Positions 1 through 11,600 of a DNA stretch of 64,000 nt are shown one piece after another (position 1 is the stretch's first letter; each line of letters begins with the position of its first letter). The notes beneath the pieces were generated by a model. That model saw only the letters and a program-made list of their open reading frames with translations, was not told the origin of the DNA and did no database searches. A program made the position numbers and the translations under genes. This DNA is from Narthecium ossifragum. Taxonomy: Eukaryota > Streptophyta > Magnoliopsida > Dioscoreales > Nartheciaceae. Where the stretch lies: NCBI GenBank assembly GCA_963920575.1, contig OY986963.1:8780896-8844895 (forward strand), given 5' to 3'.

Positions 1-329
1 GATGGGTTATACTGGCGTGTGCTTCCAGAATCGACAGCAATGGAAGTGGGGGAACGCAAAGAGCGTCCGGATAGAGGCATGGAGAGACTGTTCTCTTGTC
101 CGCCTTCTCAAACCTGGAAAGAGGTCTTGAACTCTAACCTACCTATAAATCATTGATTCATAGGAATGCTTGTTTCTTGGTTCTTGATTCTCTTTGAACC
201 GGTTTATGATTCCAAGATTCATTTGGGGATGGGTGCGTGTGGAGTTTACTGACCCTTAGACTCTGGATTGAATGGTGGATTCCTTGTGGAGGGGTGAGGA
301 CGATGTGGACATGGAGGAAGCACCTATGA

Positions 330-790
330 AGTGCGCTTCTTTATTGTTTAAGGGCATTGTTTTTCGAAAACTGAGGGATGAATGCCTCTTTAGGTTATGG
401 TTGAAGGTTATGTAAGAACGAGGGATGCAGCGGAAGTGCAATTGTAACATGTATGGTGGGTTGTGTAAAACAACAAGGGAAGCAGGGGAAGATTGCTTCT
501 TGAGGTGAGAGGGAAGAGTTTAAGGGTACTGTCTTTTGATGATTGCTTCTTGATGTTAGTATGGTGGGTTGTGTAAAACAACAAGGGAAGCAGGGGAAGA
601 TCAATTTTAACATGTATGGAATTTCTTGAGGTGAGGGCAAAGAGTTTAAGGGTACTTGTCTTTCGAAAACTGAGGGATGATGCCGCTCAACGTTAGGATG
701 GAGGGTTGTGTAAGGACGAGGGAAGAAGGGGAGGATCAATTGCAACTAGTAAAGATTTTTTTGAGTTGAGGGCGAAGAGTTGTGTGACAA
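330..790. repeat. Degenerate tandem repeat, about 105-130 bp unit, 3-4 copies
   Basis: A 41-base stretch beginning ATGGTGGGTTGTGTAAAAC occurs at 453-493 and again at 561-601, and weaker versions start near 402 and 693. The intervening sequence also recurs: GAGTTTAAGGGTAC at about 518 and 638, and TTTCGAAAACTGAGGGATGA at about 362 and 661. Together they make a head-to-tail array of diverged units. It lies upstream of the first recognisable exon of the next gene, so it is either an intron of that gene or intergenic. No convincing coding exon was found in bases 1-1133. Confidence 0.75.
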
Positions 791-1133
791 AGACGGAGGC
801 ATTTGAAGATCACGCTATAACTTGTGATGTGTGACTGTCGGTGTATAAAACCAGGCTGTTGTTTATAAACTGCTGGTAAAAATGCGAGTGTAGAAGGTAG
901 ATAGTAATGAGATATGAATATGCTTGCATTGCTTTTAATAGTGGCAAGCAAAAGAAGAAACTGAAGATTATGCTCAGTATTCATGACGTCAACTCTTTAT
1001 GAAGCACTTTTTCAAATCAATTGCTATTTTAAATCTGCTAGCTGTTACACTACCTTGATTCATAATGATTTTTGATATTCATGTACAGCAGTTTGTGTGG
1101 ATTGAATAAGCAGGATAACTGTAACTTATGCAG

Positions 1134-3925
1134 TCAATCAAGAAGCTGAGAAATCTTTCAAGAAGACTGTTGAAGCAGATCGCCTGATAGACATGTTAAG
1201 GGACTCCAATACTAGAGAAGTAAGTGAAATGGCATTTCTTAAAATCAAGTCTTTACTTTATGACAATGAAATCCCTTCTGCTCTTATATATGCATCAAAT
1301 ATCTTGGTGTTGCTGTCAGACAGTGATCTTTCTGATTTCTCTGGTCAATGAAATTCATGCCCTCGCATACTCAAGGGATTCCTTTCTTCGAGTCGGATGA
1401 TGCATTGTTGTTTTAAAAACTTACTAAAAGATGCAATATGTTTAGTCACTCAGTTTGCGGTGAGCGATCGTGGTATTTTTGTATCTCTAACCCCATGAGT
1501 TAATCTGGTAATGATGTGTATTGGTTGAGATACTCGTCATTGGTTTGAAAGTCCTATATTGCATATGGTCTTTGTAACTGCATTTTTCTGTCTCGAACTT
1601 GTACCATAAGTTGTGGTCTAGTCAGGACTACAGCTGCACATAAGCTAACATGAAGTTGTTTACTTAGGTGATAATTCCTAAGCTTTAACATTTGCACTGT
1701 GTGAAAGCACAGGTAAAAATATGAACAAAAGTTGGTTGCTAGTTGTAAAGTATCTAAGGATCTGAGGCACTTGGAATTTGTCTTTCCTTTTAATGTAAAT
1801 AACAAAAAAGTTGCACTTAAGATTTTATGGAGACAACCTTGACAGTGGGGGGCTTTTGTTGCTGATCTTTCTTTTGATGTATCACAGCTTGAGAAGCTCG
1901 TTGTGGAAAATGTCTTGGCGTTCAACGAAAGCTTCTGGATTCGGCTTGCAGCAAGAACTGACTCATGCAAATCAGATGATGATAAAGCATGGTTTTTTAC
2001 TTCATTGATATTTTTTTTTTACTTTATGGATTAGTGTCACTTGAGCTTTTGAATGATCTTAAGAATTTTTCCGAGATATTAACTTACATTTATGGGTTTG
2101 GTGTTGCAGAAAGATTACGAGGAATTAGCTGTGTCAGTGATGAGCATAGTTGACAGCCTAGTTAATAAGACCAATGTAAGTTTCCTGTGTTATTATTATA
2201 TATGGTTTTGCTTCCTATGTTCTGATGCTGATTACTAGCATGCAGCATACTAACCTTGCTGAAGGATACGGTTTTTTTTATCACTTTGGTTGGTTCTAGC
2301 TGTAATATATGGTTTTCTGTGCTATTATGCTTTTGGATGAAATTAAGTGTGCACAGTATAGGTAAAACATATCAGCATTTCCTGGATGTGGATTATATAT
2401 TTGGTTTCAAATTCCATAATAGTTTTGGTCAAATCAAAGATGAAGAGACTTATATCTTTGTTCTTCAGGAAAGAATAGACTCTGCAACGGATGTTCTTAA
2501 GGCAATTCTGAAACCTGTTGTCAGTGAAGTTGAGGAGGTTTCTTGGCCTCCACGAGACCCCGAGGCTCTTATGCTCATGGAAAAAGTAAGTTATAGTAGA
2601 TTTAAGTTTAGATTGCTCTTTTTCTTGAATTGAATTTTTTAATTCTTATTGAGCAAGAAATCAGTCCAGATTAAAAGGTGACATGCTACTTATATGATAA
2701 GCAGGAAGTAGTGATAAGAGAACAAGAAGGACAATTAGATGAAGGTTTTCTTTCGGAGGTTAATGCCCAATTACGGCAAGTAAGTCCTCGCGTGCTCTCT
2801 CAACCGTCTCTTACCAGTATATTCTCATGATAATCCGGTGGCAATTGTTGCATAGTCTAGCATTTTAAGTTAGCTATCACTTTTTACTTCAAACTCATTC
2901 TGGCATTCTCTTTTTTAATCCCATGCAATAATATGTCTGTGCAACAAAACCACTTGAGAAATATTATTCTTCTTTGACATTTGATTTTCACATGGAGCTA
3001 TCAGCTTGATAATACAGGGACGGAGAAATGAGCTTTCTGTTTTAGCCAGTAGTAAGGCTGTCCATTTGCTTTCTCAGGTGAAAGAGGATGGAGACAAGCC
3101 AGGGCTGCAGGCCATGTTACAAAAAGTCCTGCAAATATATGCATCCAAGGTTCTTTCTAAACGTAGCTACGCATACAAAGGTAACAAAATTTGACTTATT
3201 GTTTCTTACATGTTTAAGCTGCCAATTACCACTTCTTATATGCCTGGATTAATCTTCTATCAAGAATGGTATCATTGAGTCATGTCATTGGACCATTGTA
3301 ATGCTTTCAATCTAAAACAGATAGTTTCATTGCCCAAGGCCAAAAGATGATATTCTATGTTTTGTTCCCTTAGTGCTCAAATCATTTGCTAATCTTCTTT
3401 CATATATGCCTTGTAAGATAGCTGCAGTTCTTCACCACCTTCGACTTCTTTTTATATGCTATGGCAGGGGGTGAAATTCTTAAGGTGGAAAAGTTTCTGG
3501 AATCCATTATTGAAGGTAACTTTCAAAGAGAATGTCCAGTGCGGTTACCATTAAGCTTAGTAATTTTCTGGTAAAAATGCATGTGCATTAACTTACCATT
3601 GGTTATGTGCAGCCCCTGAAGAAGATTGGAATAAGCTGTTGATTGAAGGACTTTCTGCGGGAAAGGGAGACGTTTCGCTGGAGGAATTATGTGCAGTTAT
3701 TAAGAAAAGAATTGAAAGGGTCTTAATTCGCACTGTAAGAGCCAGGCCATTTTGTTCTTTATCACAAACTTGTTACATCCATAGTTAATTTACTGGTCTA
3801 ACTTGCCCTTCAATTTGCCATAGGAAGGTGGTTCTTATCGGCAGCGAATCCTAACAGAATATCTCAAAGGCATCCAATCAAGAGCGGAGGAGGTAGTCCA
3901 AGCCCTTGGAGGGCCACAAAAATGA
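1134..3925 (+). CDS. Uncharacterised plant protein, nine exons visible, 5' end not located
   Basis: Nine exons join in one frame: 1134-1219, 1888-1986, 2110-2175, 2469-2585, 2705-2779, 3018-3180, 3468-3515, 3613-3734 and 3824-3925 (TGA at 3923-3925). They give the last 292 codons of a mainly helical, charged protein. Recognisable stretches are RLIDMLRDSNTRE, VSWPPRDPEALMLMEK, GQLDEGFLSEVNAQLRQ and EEDWNKLLIEGLSAGKG, ending VQALGGPQK. All junctions are GT-AG except the donor at 1987, which reads GC; using it keeps the frame (DDDK joined to KDYEEL) and no GT donor lies nearby. I do not recognise the family. The look of it suggests a conserved organellar or cytosolic plant protein, but no catalytic motif is visible. 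The first exon starts in phase (partial codon TC), so at least one upstream exon is missing, possibly left of the window. Confidence 0.75.
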
Positions 3926-4199
3926 CTGGTACGTAGAAGTTTGAGGAAAATCTGAGCACACATGTAGACACGGAATACACACTTACATAATTTATAAATA
4001 CGACCAACATAAATATGGCAAATGTTCTTAGGGGGATTTGTCAATAAGTCTTTAAAAAAAATACCATACGGCTTAGAGTCTGTATTAACATTTGTTAAGT
4101 TGGTTACTACCTTCCTCCGCTCAAAAGACCGAAATACCCCTCTCTAAATATAATCGTCCACAACCTCGCCGGAGCTCACTCTATGCTCCACCGTCGCAC

Positions 4200-4856
4200 C
4201 CTTCTTGCCCATCACTGGAGCTTACTCCATGCTCCACCACCCTTAGTCCCTGTCGCCTTCAAACCCCCCCAACCCCGCAACGAGCCCTCCTCTACCATAT
4301 CCTGGAACAACTCATCCATCTCCTTCCCCAACCCCTCCATCCTCCTCTCCATTTCCTTACCTAATCCCAACCACCTCCAAGCCGGCGGTCGTCGGGGTAC
4401 GTCACCCCGCTCATCCGGAACACCTCCTCCACTATCCTCCTAAACCTGATCTTTTCCTTCTCGGCAGCCACTGCCCAAGCTTCCTCCCCCCCCCCTACCT
4501 CCTCTCGTCCACCACCCTCATCACCATGTTGAACGTGGTCTCTGAGACTCGACCTCACATCCATGAGTTGGAACTCCTCTTCCTTGCTGGAGTGGAAGCG
4601 GAGAAGGCCGTGGAGGACGAGGCACATCTCTTCGAATCTGAGTGGGGAGAGGGCAGCGAGGCGGGTAGAGGAGATGAGCTCGAGGGATGCAAGACGACAA
4701 AAGGAGCGCCACCGAGGGCCATTTGGGGTGACGCCTAGAACGGAATGTTCGTTGGCGAAGTACTTGCCTGCGAGGAAGGGGCAGTTGGCGAATGTGGCAT
4801 CATGGGTGGAGAGGAGGTCCTTGGCGGCGGTGGCGGAGGAGGCGAGGACCGGGCGG
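4200..4856 (-). pseudogene. Cytochrome P450 fragment, CYP81-like, frameshifted and truncated
   Basis: Read leftward from 4855, one frame stays open to 4361. It begins RPVLASSATAAKDLLS, then FANCPFLAGKYFANEHS, GPRWRSFCRLASLELIS and RLAALSPLRFEEMCL. This matches the B-C helix region of plant CYP81 enzymes, including the conserved WR. The expected helix continuation (TFNMVMRVVDERR) is present near 4535-4500 but in another frame. IRFRRIVEEVFRMSG then returns in the first frame, and LGKEMERRMEGLGKEMDELF follows in a third. At least three frameshifts are therefore needed. The N-terminal membrane anchor and the C-terminal heme-binding part are absent. The left end is ragged; the right end is cut by the hAT element, whose target site lies inside the RPV codons. 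It cannot make a functional P450. Confidence 0.85.
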
Positions 4857-5723
4857 TAGGGGTGGCAATTTGGGTTTGCGGGTTGGGTCGTGCACTGACC
4901 CGTTTATTAAAAACCAAACCCAAACCCGACCCGTTAATAAACGGGTCAGGTTTATAAACCCAAACCCGACCCATTTATAAACGGGTCAACCCGACCCGAC
5001 CCGACCCGTCTAACCCGTTTATTAAACGGGTCGGATCGGGTTCAGGTTGACCCGCCACGGCCCAGGAGGGAGAGGCGCCGCCGGCGGCCGAATCTGGCCA
5101 GATCTTGCCGGGAAATAGCCGGATCTAGCCGGATCTGAGTCGTAGCGACGAGGGGGTCACAGATCTGGCCGGGAAGCAGCCGGATCTGAGTCGTGGACGG
5201 CAGTGGGGCTTCTTGGTCGGTGGCGGTCGTGGTCGGTGGCAGCCGTGGTCGGCGCTGAGGTGACCTCGGGGAGGTCGAGGACGGCGACGGGAAGGAGTGG
5301 GGGGCGGAGGTCGTGGAGGACCAGGGGGCCGCGCCGCTGCTAGTTGGAGAGGAGAAGGGGTTGCGCGGCCATGGAGAGGGTGGACCGGTGGAGGGTAAGG
5401 GAGATCGGGCGGGTGGGGGGGGTGGGGAGCAGAGAGGCTAGGGAGGAGGAGAGGGTGAGACCGTGAGAGGAGTGGAGGGAGAGGGAGATCGGTCGGGGGG
5501 GAAGCAGAGAGGCAAGGGAGGAGGAGAGGGTGAGAGGAGTGGAGGGACAGGGAGATCGGGGAGAGGGTAACAGCCTGAGAGGAGTGGAGGAGAGGGTAAG
5601 GGATAAATGGGTTGACGACCCGACCCGTTTATTCGCGGGTCGTAAACAGGTCGACCCGTCTATGACCCAAACCCGTTTATTTTGGGTCGGGTTCGCGAGT
5701 CACGGCTCGGATTGCCACCCCTA
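4857..5723. mobile_element. Non-autonomous hAT-type DNA transposon, 867 bp
   Basis: The ends are perfect 13-base inverted repeats: TAGGGGTGGCAAT at 4857-4869 and ATTGCCACCCCTA at 5711-5723. Each end is flanked by the identical 8-bp direct repeat CCGGGCGG (4849-4856 and 5724-5731). An 8-bp duplication with TA-G terminal repeats is the hAT signature. The interior is GC-rich and built from repeated words such as ACCCGACCCG and CGGGTCGGGTT near both ends. No transposase was seen, so movement would depend on another copy. It sits inside the CYP81-like fragment. Confidence 0.93.
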
Positions 5724-5735
5724 CCGGGCGGGATC

Positions 5736-6596
5736 CGGAGTGAAATATGGGGAAAAATAGGAAAAAAATTCACAAATTACTTTCCATCAAAGTTACTTCC
5801 TATAAATTATTTCCAACAAAGTTAATTTTCACAAATAATATGTGGAAAAATCAGCTAAAATAAGAAAAATATGGGGAAAAATAAAAAAAAGTATCAGAGA
5901 AATTTCACTTTTTATTTTTGAAAATAAAAAATAGCTTTATTTTGCACAAATTACTTTCCACCACCACTTTCCACCACCAAAGTTACTCTCCACAAATAAT
6001 ATGTGAAAAATCGGCTAATATAAGAAAAATATGGGGAAAAATCACACATCTTTTTTAATTACTTTTCCCTAGTTACTTTCTATTAGTTGCAGTCACTAGT
6101 TACTTTCCGTCTTGACACATCGAGAACTCAAGTTATTTTTCGTAAATCATAATAAGTTACTTTCCACGGTACTAAAGTAACTTATAATAATTATGGAAAG
6201 TAACTTGAGTTACTTTCTATAAAATCATGGTAAGTTACTTTCCACAAATTACTTTCCATCAGTTACTTCCACCACCAAAGTTACTTTCCACCAATAATAT
6301 GTGAAACAATCGACTAAAATAAGAAAAATACGAGGAAAAATCACACATTTTCAAGTACTAACATCTGAAATATGGAAAATACCTTGTAATAATTATGAAA
6401 AGTAACTCAAGTTACAAATTACTTTTTACTAGTTACTTTTCGTTAGTTACTTCCCACCACCAAAGTTACTTTCCACCAATAATATATGAAAAAATCACCT
6501 AAAATAAGAAAAATATGGAGAAAAATCAAGAGTTCATGTCAAATTATTTTTATTAGTTCCTTTCCATTAGTTACAAACAAGGGATTTATTAGTTAC
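5736..6596. repeat. AT-rich diverged tandem repeat
   Basis: The words AGTTACTTTCCA, AATAATATGTG and AAAATAAGAAAAATATGG recur together at about 5836, 5994, 6293 and 6477, with irregular spacing and many point changes. No gene is visible. The last repeat word (AGTTACTTTCCA, near 6590) runs directly into the BRI1-like fragment, as if the gene piece had been joined to the array. Confidence 0.7.
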
Positions 6597-6917
6597 TTTC
6601 CAAACTCTGTATCGAAGTTGTCAAAGCTCGAGCTTTTGGATCTAAGCTCGAATGGTTTCTTAGGATGGATCCCGGCGGGGCTTTGCCGGGGCCCCGGGTT
6701 TGCACTGAAGGAGTTGTACCTCCAAAACAGTCTCTTCGCTGTGCTCATCCCCCCATCCCTTAGCAACTGCTCCAAGTTGGTCTCCCTTGATCTCAGCTTC
6801 AATTACCTTCGGTGAACCATTCCTTCGGAGCTTGGCACCTTGTCGGAGCTTCGGGATCTTATAATGTGGTAGAACCTTCTTGAAAGGGAGATCTTGGCGG
6901 AGCTGATGTACCTTGCG
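6597..6917 (+). pseudogene. BRI1-like leucine-rich-repeat receptor kinase fragment
   Basis: The translation reads FPNSVSKLSKLELLDLSSN, then IPAGLCRGPGFALKELYLQN, LSNCSKLVSLDLSFNYL and ELGTLSELRDLIMW. This corresponds closely to ectodomain leucine-rich repeats of the brassinosteroid receptor BRI1, just before the island-domain side. Two in-frame stops (TGA at 6813-6815, TAG at 6870-6872) break it, and similarity fades after AELMYL near 6917. No transmembrane or kinase region is present. It is about 105 codons of a receptor that normally exceeds 1,100, so it is a dead fragment, probably captured or left by recombination. Confidence 0.88.
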
Positions 6918-8620
6918 CCCACTGGACCGAAGGGCCATGGCCGGAGAAGTGGGGGGACTAAGGGGACGAAGGGCATTTTAGTCCTAAAAAAATGAAAACT
7001 AACCATAACCGAATGATCGGGTGGTAAATGCCTTGAGAAAAAGCGATCGAGAGCTGGGGTCAAATATTTTCATACAATGAGACTAAACGTCAATTATCCT
7101 GACAATTGGTAGATTGAATCTAATCCATCAATAGTGTTCTACTGATGAATTAGGAGAACCAATCGATAGTATTTTACCGATTAGAAGGTTAATACATTCA
7201 ATCGATAGACACTATCGATGGACTAGATGAATCAATTAGTAGATATCTGTCGATTGAATGGCATGCGCGATACATGCCCTTATTCATGCACCCAAATCAG
7301 TGCCCTTCCTGAATCTCTGCTTGTGTTTCATGTTTCTTACGGTGGGCTTGTAATTTGTTTTAGGTTTTCAAAGTAATATAATCCTGCACGCAGGCGGGAA
7401 GCAGCAAAGAAATAGCAGATCTACAACACGCAAGTAAAGTCGGATGCTGAGAGTTGCAAATGGAAGAGCAGCATAAACGTTCAATATATGTGGAGAATAT
7501 CCAAACTTACAAGCTGAGAGAAATCTTATTTAAGCTTTTTTTAAGTTGTTCTTTACCAATGAGCGATTGATGACCAATTAGAATGGACAATTCCTAGCTA
7601 AATGCATTGACAAAATGAAAAATTTATGAACCCCAATATATAGCGGCAAAATAAAAAAATATTTGTCATAGATATGCATATATATATCATATACAAGTTA
7701 AACTAGCTTTGCCTATTTCATACTAAATCATCTAGGCTCCTTTTAATTTTTTGTAATTCTATGCGAAATTCTGGGGACCAATACCAGCTTTCAATCTGTA
7801 TACGACTAAATACATGAAAGATGAATGCATTCTTTAATAGGAAAAAAGGGGCCTTTTCCTAAGGATAACAAAGAACCAGAATCCCACTAGAGGGGATTCT
7901 AACCGAAAAGCTTTTGAATGAGGGTGACATCCTTTAATCACCACATCATGTGCTACCCAAGATAGATAGATGATGCATTCCTCCGGAGATTTTTCGTCAA
8001 GCCAACCTGCATGGGAGTTCAAGTAGAGAAGTCAAAGTAAGAAAGTTACCAAAAAATAGTACAGAGAAATTAGAAAAATCAAGATATGCACCTACTCTCT
8101 CTTCTAACACGCAGTGTGTGTGCACATATGCTCGTGCTCACTATCACTGGTAGCATAATCACTGGTTTTGAAACCAATCATTTTAATCAGGAGAGCCCAT
8201 GCTAAAGACTTAATGGTGCGAGAAATAACAGAAAAATAGTTCGAAACATGGAGAGTTTTATCTCTCTTTCATTGCGGTTCCCAAATAGAAAATAACAATT
8301 CTCCAACTTAAGAATTGAGACAAAACTACCATTCAGATTTAGTCAACTCATAAGAAAGCACCCATCAATAAAGATTTTACCTATCTTGCGACAATATCCC
8401 CTATAGCTTGGTGCGAAGGTTGCAATTCCTGATGCGGAACAGGCTAGGGGCTTTTATTATCATCAGAGAAGCCAAAATACTGCTGGATTCTGAATAAAGC
8501 TCGCAGAACAAAGGATAGTCAATCGCCTACAAAGATTAATAACTAAGAGTGGAAACCTAAGCTTACAATACAGGATAAATCCGCATCATGTGGACTTACA
8601 TCGAGAACATATTCCTAGCT
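6918..8620. other. Non-coding stretch; short ATCGAT-containing words
   Basis: No coding region was recognised. Between about 7090 and 7260 the words CAATCGATAG, ACTATCGATGG and TGTCGATTGAATGG recur, resembling the remains of an array of short near-palindromes. The part just left of 8621 should hold the formin 3' untranslated region. Nothing else could be supported. Confidence 0.4.
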
Positions 8621-11600
8621 TTAAGAGCTAAACCTTGGCCTATCAGCATCAGCTCCATCCTTTTTAGCACAAGCATTTGCTTTATCTTTCTGGGCCTCCT
8701 TTTCCAATTTCTTTTTCTCAGCTTCAGCTTGCCTTTCATTCTCTTCACGAGATTTCTTAAACGTATTGACAAAGATAACCAAAATAGATGTCACTGCAAA
8801 GACAAAACAAGCATTGATGACCTTATAGAGAGCAATATGGTACTAAACCTTGCTGATGCAAATTGCATCTCAGAATAGGTAAATGTAGGACTGCTATATG
8901 TAAGATCTTTCAAGAATACAAACTAGAAAAAGTAAGGTCAAAGAAAGAAAATAGGCTGACATGATATGTTCAGTGAACACACCGACCTTTTCCTTCTTGA
9001 TTTATTTGTTATTCCATTGACCATATTTGGACAGCTTTAAGTAAAGAACTCCCTTGAGGATTACCTGCTCTGCCTCTCTTATGTGTTTGCTGCATCAACC
9101 TTCCTTAGTAGGTCTCTCTTTCGATCTCTCATACACCCTCAGTTTCTCTTTACCTTTTCTTTTGCCCTATGGATTTCTCCCTATATATGCACTTGGATTT
9201 TCTCGATTTAACATGGATAACAATTTTTAAACTTACATGACCAGCTTTTTCTCTGTTCATTCTGAGTCAAGTTCACATGAAAAACCATACACATGATAAC
9301 ACGAAGCAATATATACCACTCCAAACCACTCATTGGAGATTTCTACCTACACAAGGATTGCCATGCTGGTGGCACGCGTCGTGCCGGCACCCTGCCGGTA
9401 CGGTACGCGCCGCCGGTACGCGCCGTGCCGGACCGGCACGCCCCCGTGCCGGTCCGGATGAGTGAAATTGATTCATTTTCAACATCTCCAATTGACCAAA
9501 TATAATCTCTTATACTAGAGTAGAGTGAAAACATATCAAAGTAGTATAATACAATGCATGACACATAATCAACAACTCAATACATCTCTTATATGATCAC
9601 ACACCAAGCTCTTTCTCAGACTAATCATAATCTGTCATCTGGTGGTCTCAGATAAATGTTTCGAGTAGAACTCAGGTGCTGCATATACTGAGGGAAGATC
9701 ATATAAGGAGAATAATAGGCTTCAAACTCTCTAATGAGCGACTGGTGAAGCTCTAATAGGGGGGCTTATCTTAGGCTTTAAACAATAAAATCAATTAAGA
9801 AAATCTTAGTAGGAGGAGTCTATCAAATAATATGCTTGCAATGATAAGAGAAGTAAATCAAGCAATTAAATAGAAGGATAGAGGAGAGTTAGAGAGATTG
9901 CACCAGAATTTATAGTGGTTCGGCAAACCTTGCCTACGTCCACTCTCTCAAGGCACTCCTTGAGGTTCCACTACTTGCAAGACCTCTTACAAGTTGTCCA
10001 CCAAGCTTCCGGGTGCTTGGCAACCTTACAATCTCTCCAAGCTCTCTCTTGGATATTTCTCTCAAAGTCTACTTCACACTTGAAGTAGTTTTACAAAGGT
10101 TTAGCTCACTAATAAGAGATAGAAACTTGCTAGAATATGATTACAATAATCCCTTAGCTCCCTCTAAGTCCTTGACAAGTTTGCTGGACTTTCCCTTTTA
10201 TAGCTGAGCCTCCAACCCTTCCAAATAGCCTCCCAACGGCTATTTCTTTCTCCTACAACGGCTCTTTAACGGCTCTTTTCTGGGCTCACGGTCGACCGTC
10301 GCATCGTCCGTGACATCGTCCGCCAGGCTTTTCTTAGCCACGGTCAATCCACCAATCGACCGTCACGCCGCACGGTCGATTCGCCTATCGACCGTCATGC
10401 CTCACGGTCGACCGTCCCATCGACCGTGACATCGTCCATCAGGCTCTGTTGCGAAAACCTCTTCCCAGGGTCGATGCACCGATCGACCGTCGCTCCTTCG
10501 AGCCAAGTCACATAGGCCACGGTCGATCGGTCCATCGACCGTCACATCGACCGTTGCCTATATTCCCATGTTTAACTTCCGCAGTCGATCCTTCCATCAA
10601 CCGCCATATCCCACGGTCGATCCATGCATCATCCGTCGCATCGACCGTCAGTACAAAACTCATTAAATATGATTTTAATGCTTTCCAAATTAAGGGATAA
10701 TAATATTAAATCATTATTTTATCATCAATTATTTATTGACATCATCAAAACAATATCTGGGCTAACAACTGGTACTCTGCAGCATCACGCTAGAAATCAA
10801 TGACAGTTTCAGGAGCATATATAGTCACCACTTCTGTCTGATATGATTGGTATGGCTGATTTGTATCAGGATAGCCATACGAATATCCGGAACTATCATG
10901 CGGAGTAGATGATCCGGTATCTCCAAACAATCATTATTAAATAAATTTTTTTTACTAATTATCATTAAATAAATAATAATAATAAATAACATACTATATG
11001 AGGCTTATCATTGATAAATAAAAACTAATGATAAATAACATATCAAATAGCTGGTGAATTCACTCACCTCTTCTCTCTCTCTCTCTCTCCTTCTCGGACT
11101 TGCTGACTACCCTACCGGTCTTTTTTCTTTTATTTCTCTCCTAATCTTGCTCTGCTGCTACCCCACCAATTCACGTGACAACTCTCTCTCTCTTTTCCCG
11201 TTTCTCCACGTGGCCACCTCTCTCCCTCTTTCTCTGCTCTCTCCACGTGGCCGCTGCCCTCTCTCTCTCTCCCTCCTTCCTTTTCTCTCACGCTGCCCCG
11301 TGACCCTCTTCACTTCTTCAGTTTCACTCCTTACCCGCTCTCGACCCTGAGATCACGGCTCCTCTCCGCCTCAGGCTCCCCTCCGGCTCCTGCCCTCCGC
11401 CTCCGCCTCCGCTTCCGCCTCCTCCCTTCCGCCTCCGCCTCCGCCTCCCCTACGACTCCGTCTCCTCCTCCCCTCCTCCCCTCCGGCCCCATCTCCCTCC
11501 TCTGTTTCTCTCCTCCCCTCTCTTTCTTCTCCTCCTCCCTTTTCCTCTGTTTCTCTCTCTCCTCCGGCTCCTCCTCTGTTAATGGTTACCTCTTTCTCTC

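Noticed and set aside
1..130. Possible upstream exon of the first gene containing MEVGERKERPDRG
   Set aside because: The frame and donor could not be tied to the exon at 1134, and no similarity was recognised.
7834..8022. 62-codon minus-strand frame considered as an organelle DNA insertion
   Set aside because: No plastid or mitochondrial gene could be recognised.
8588..8878. 96-codon plus-strand frame with hydrophobic residues
   Set aside because: It is the antisense of the last formin exon, which shows the expected FH2 tail on the minus strand.
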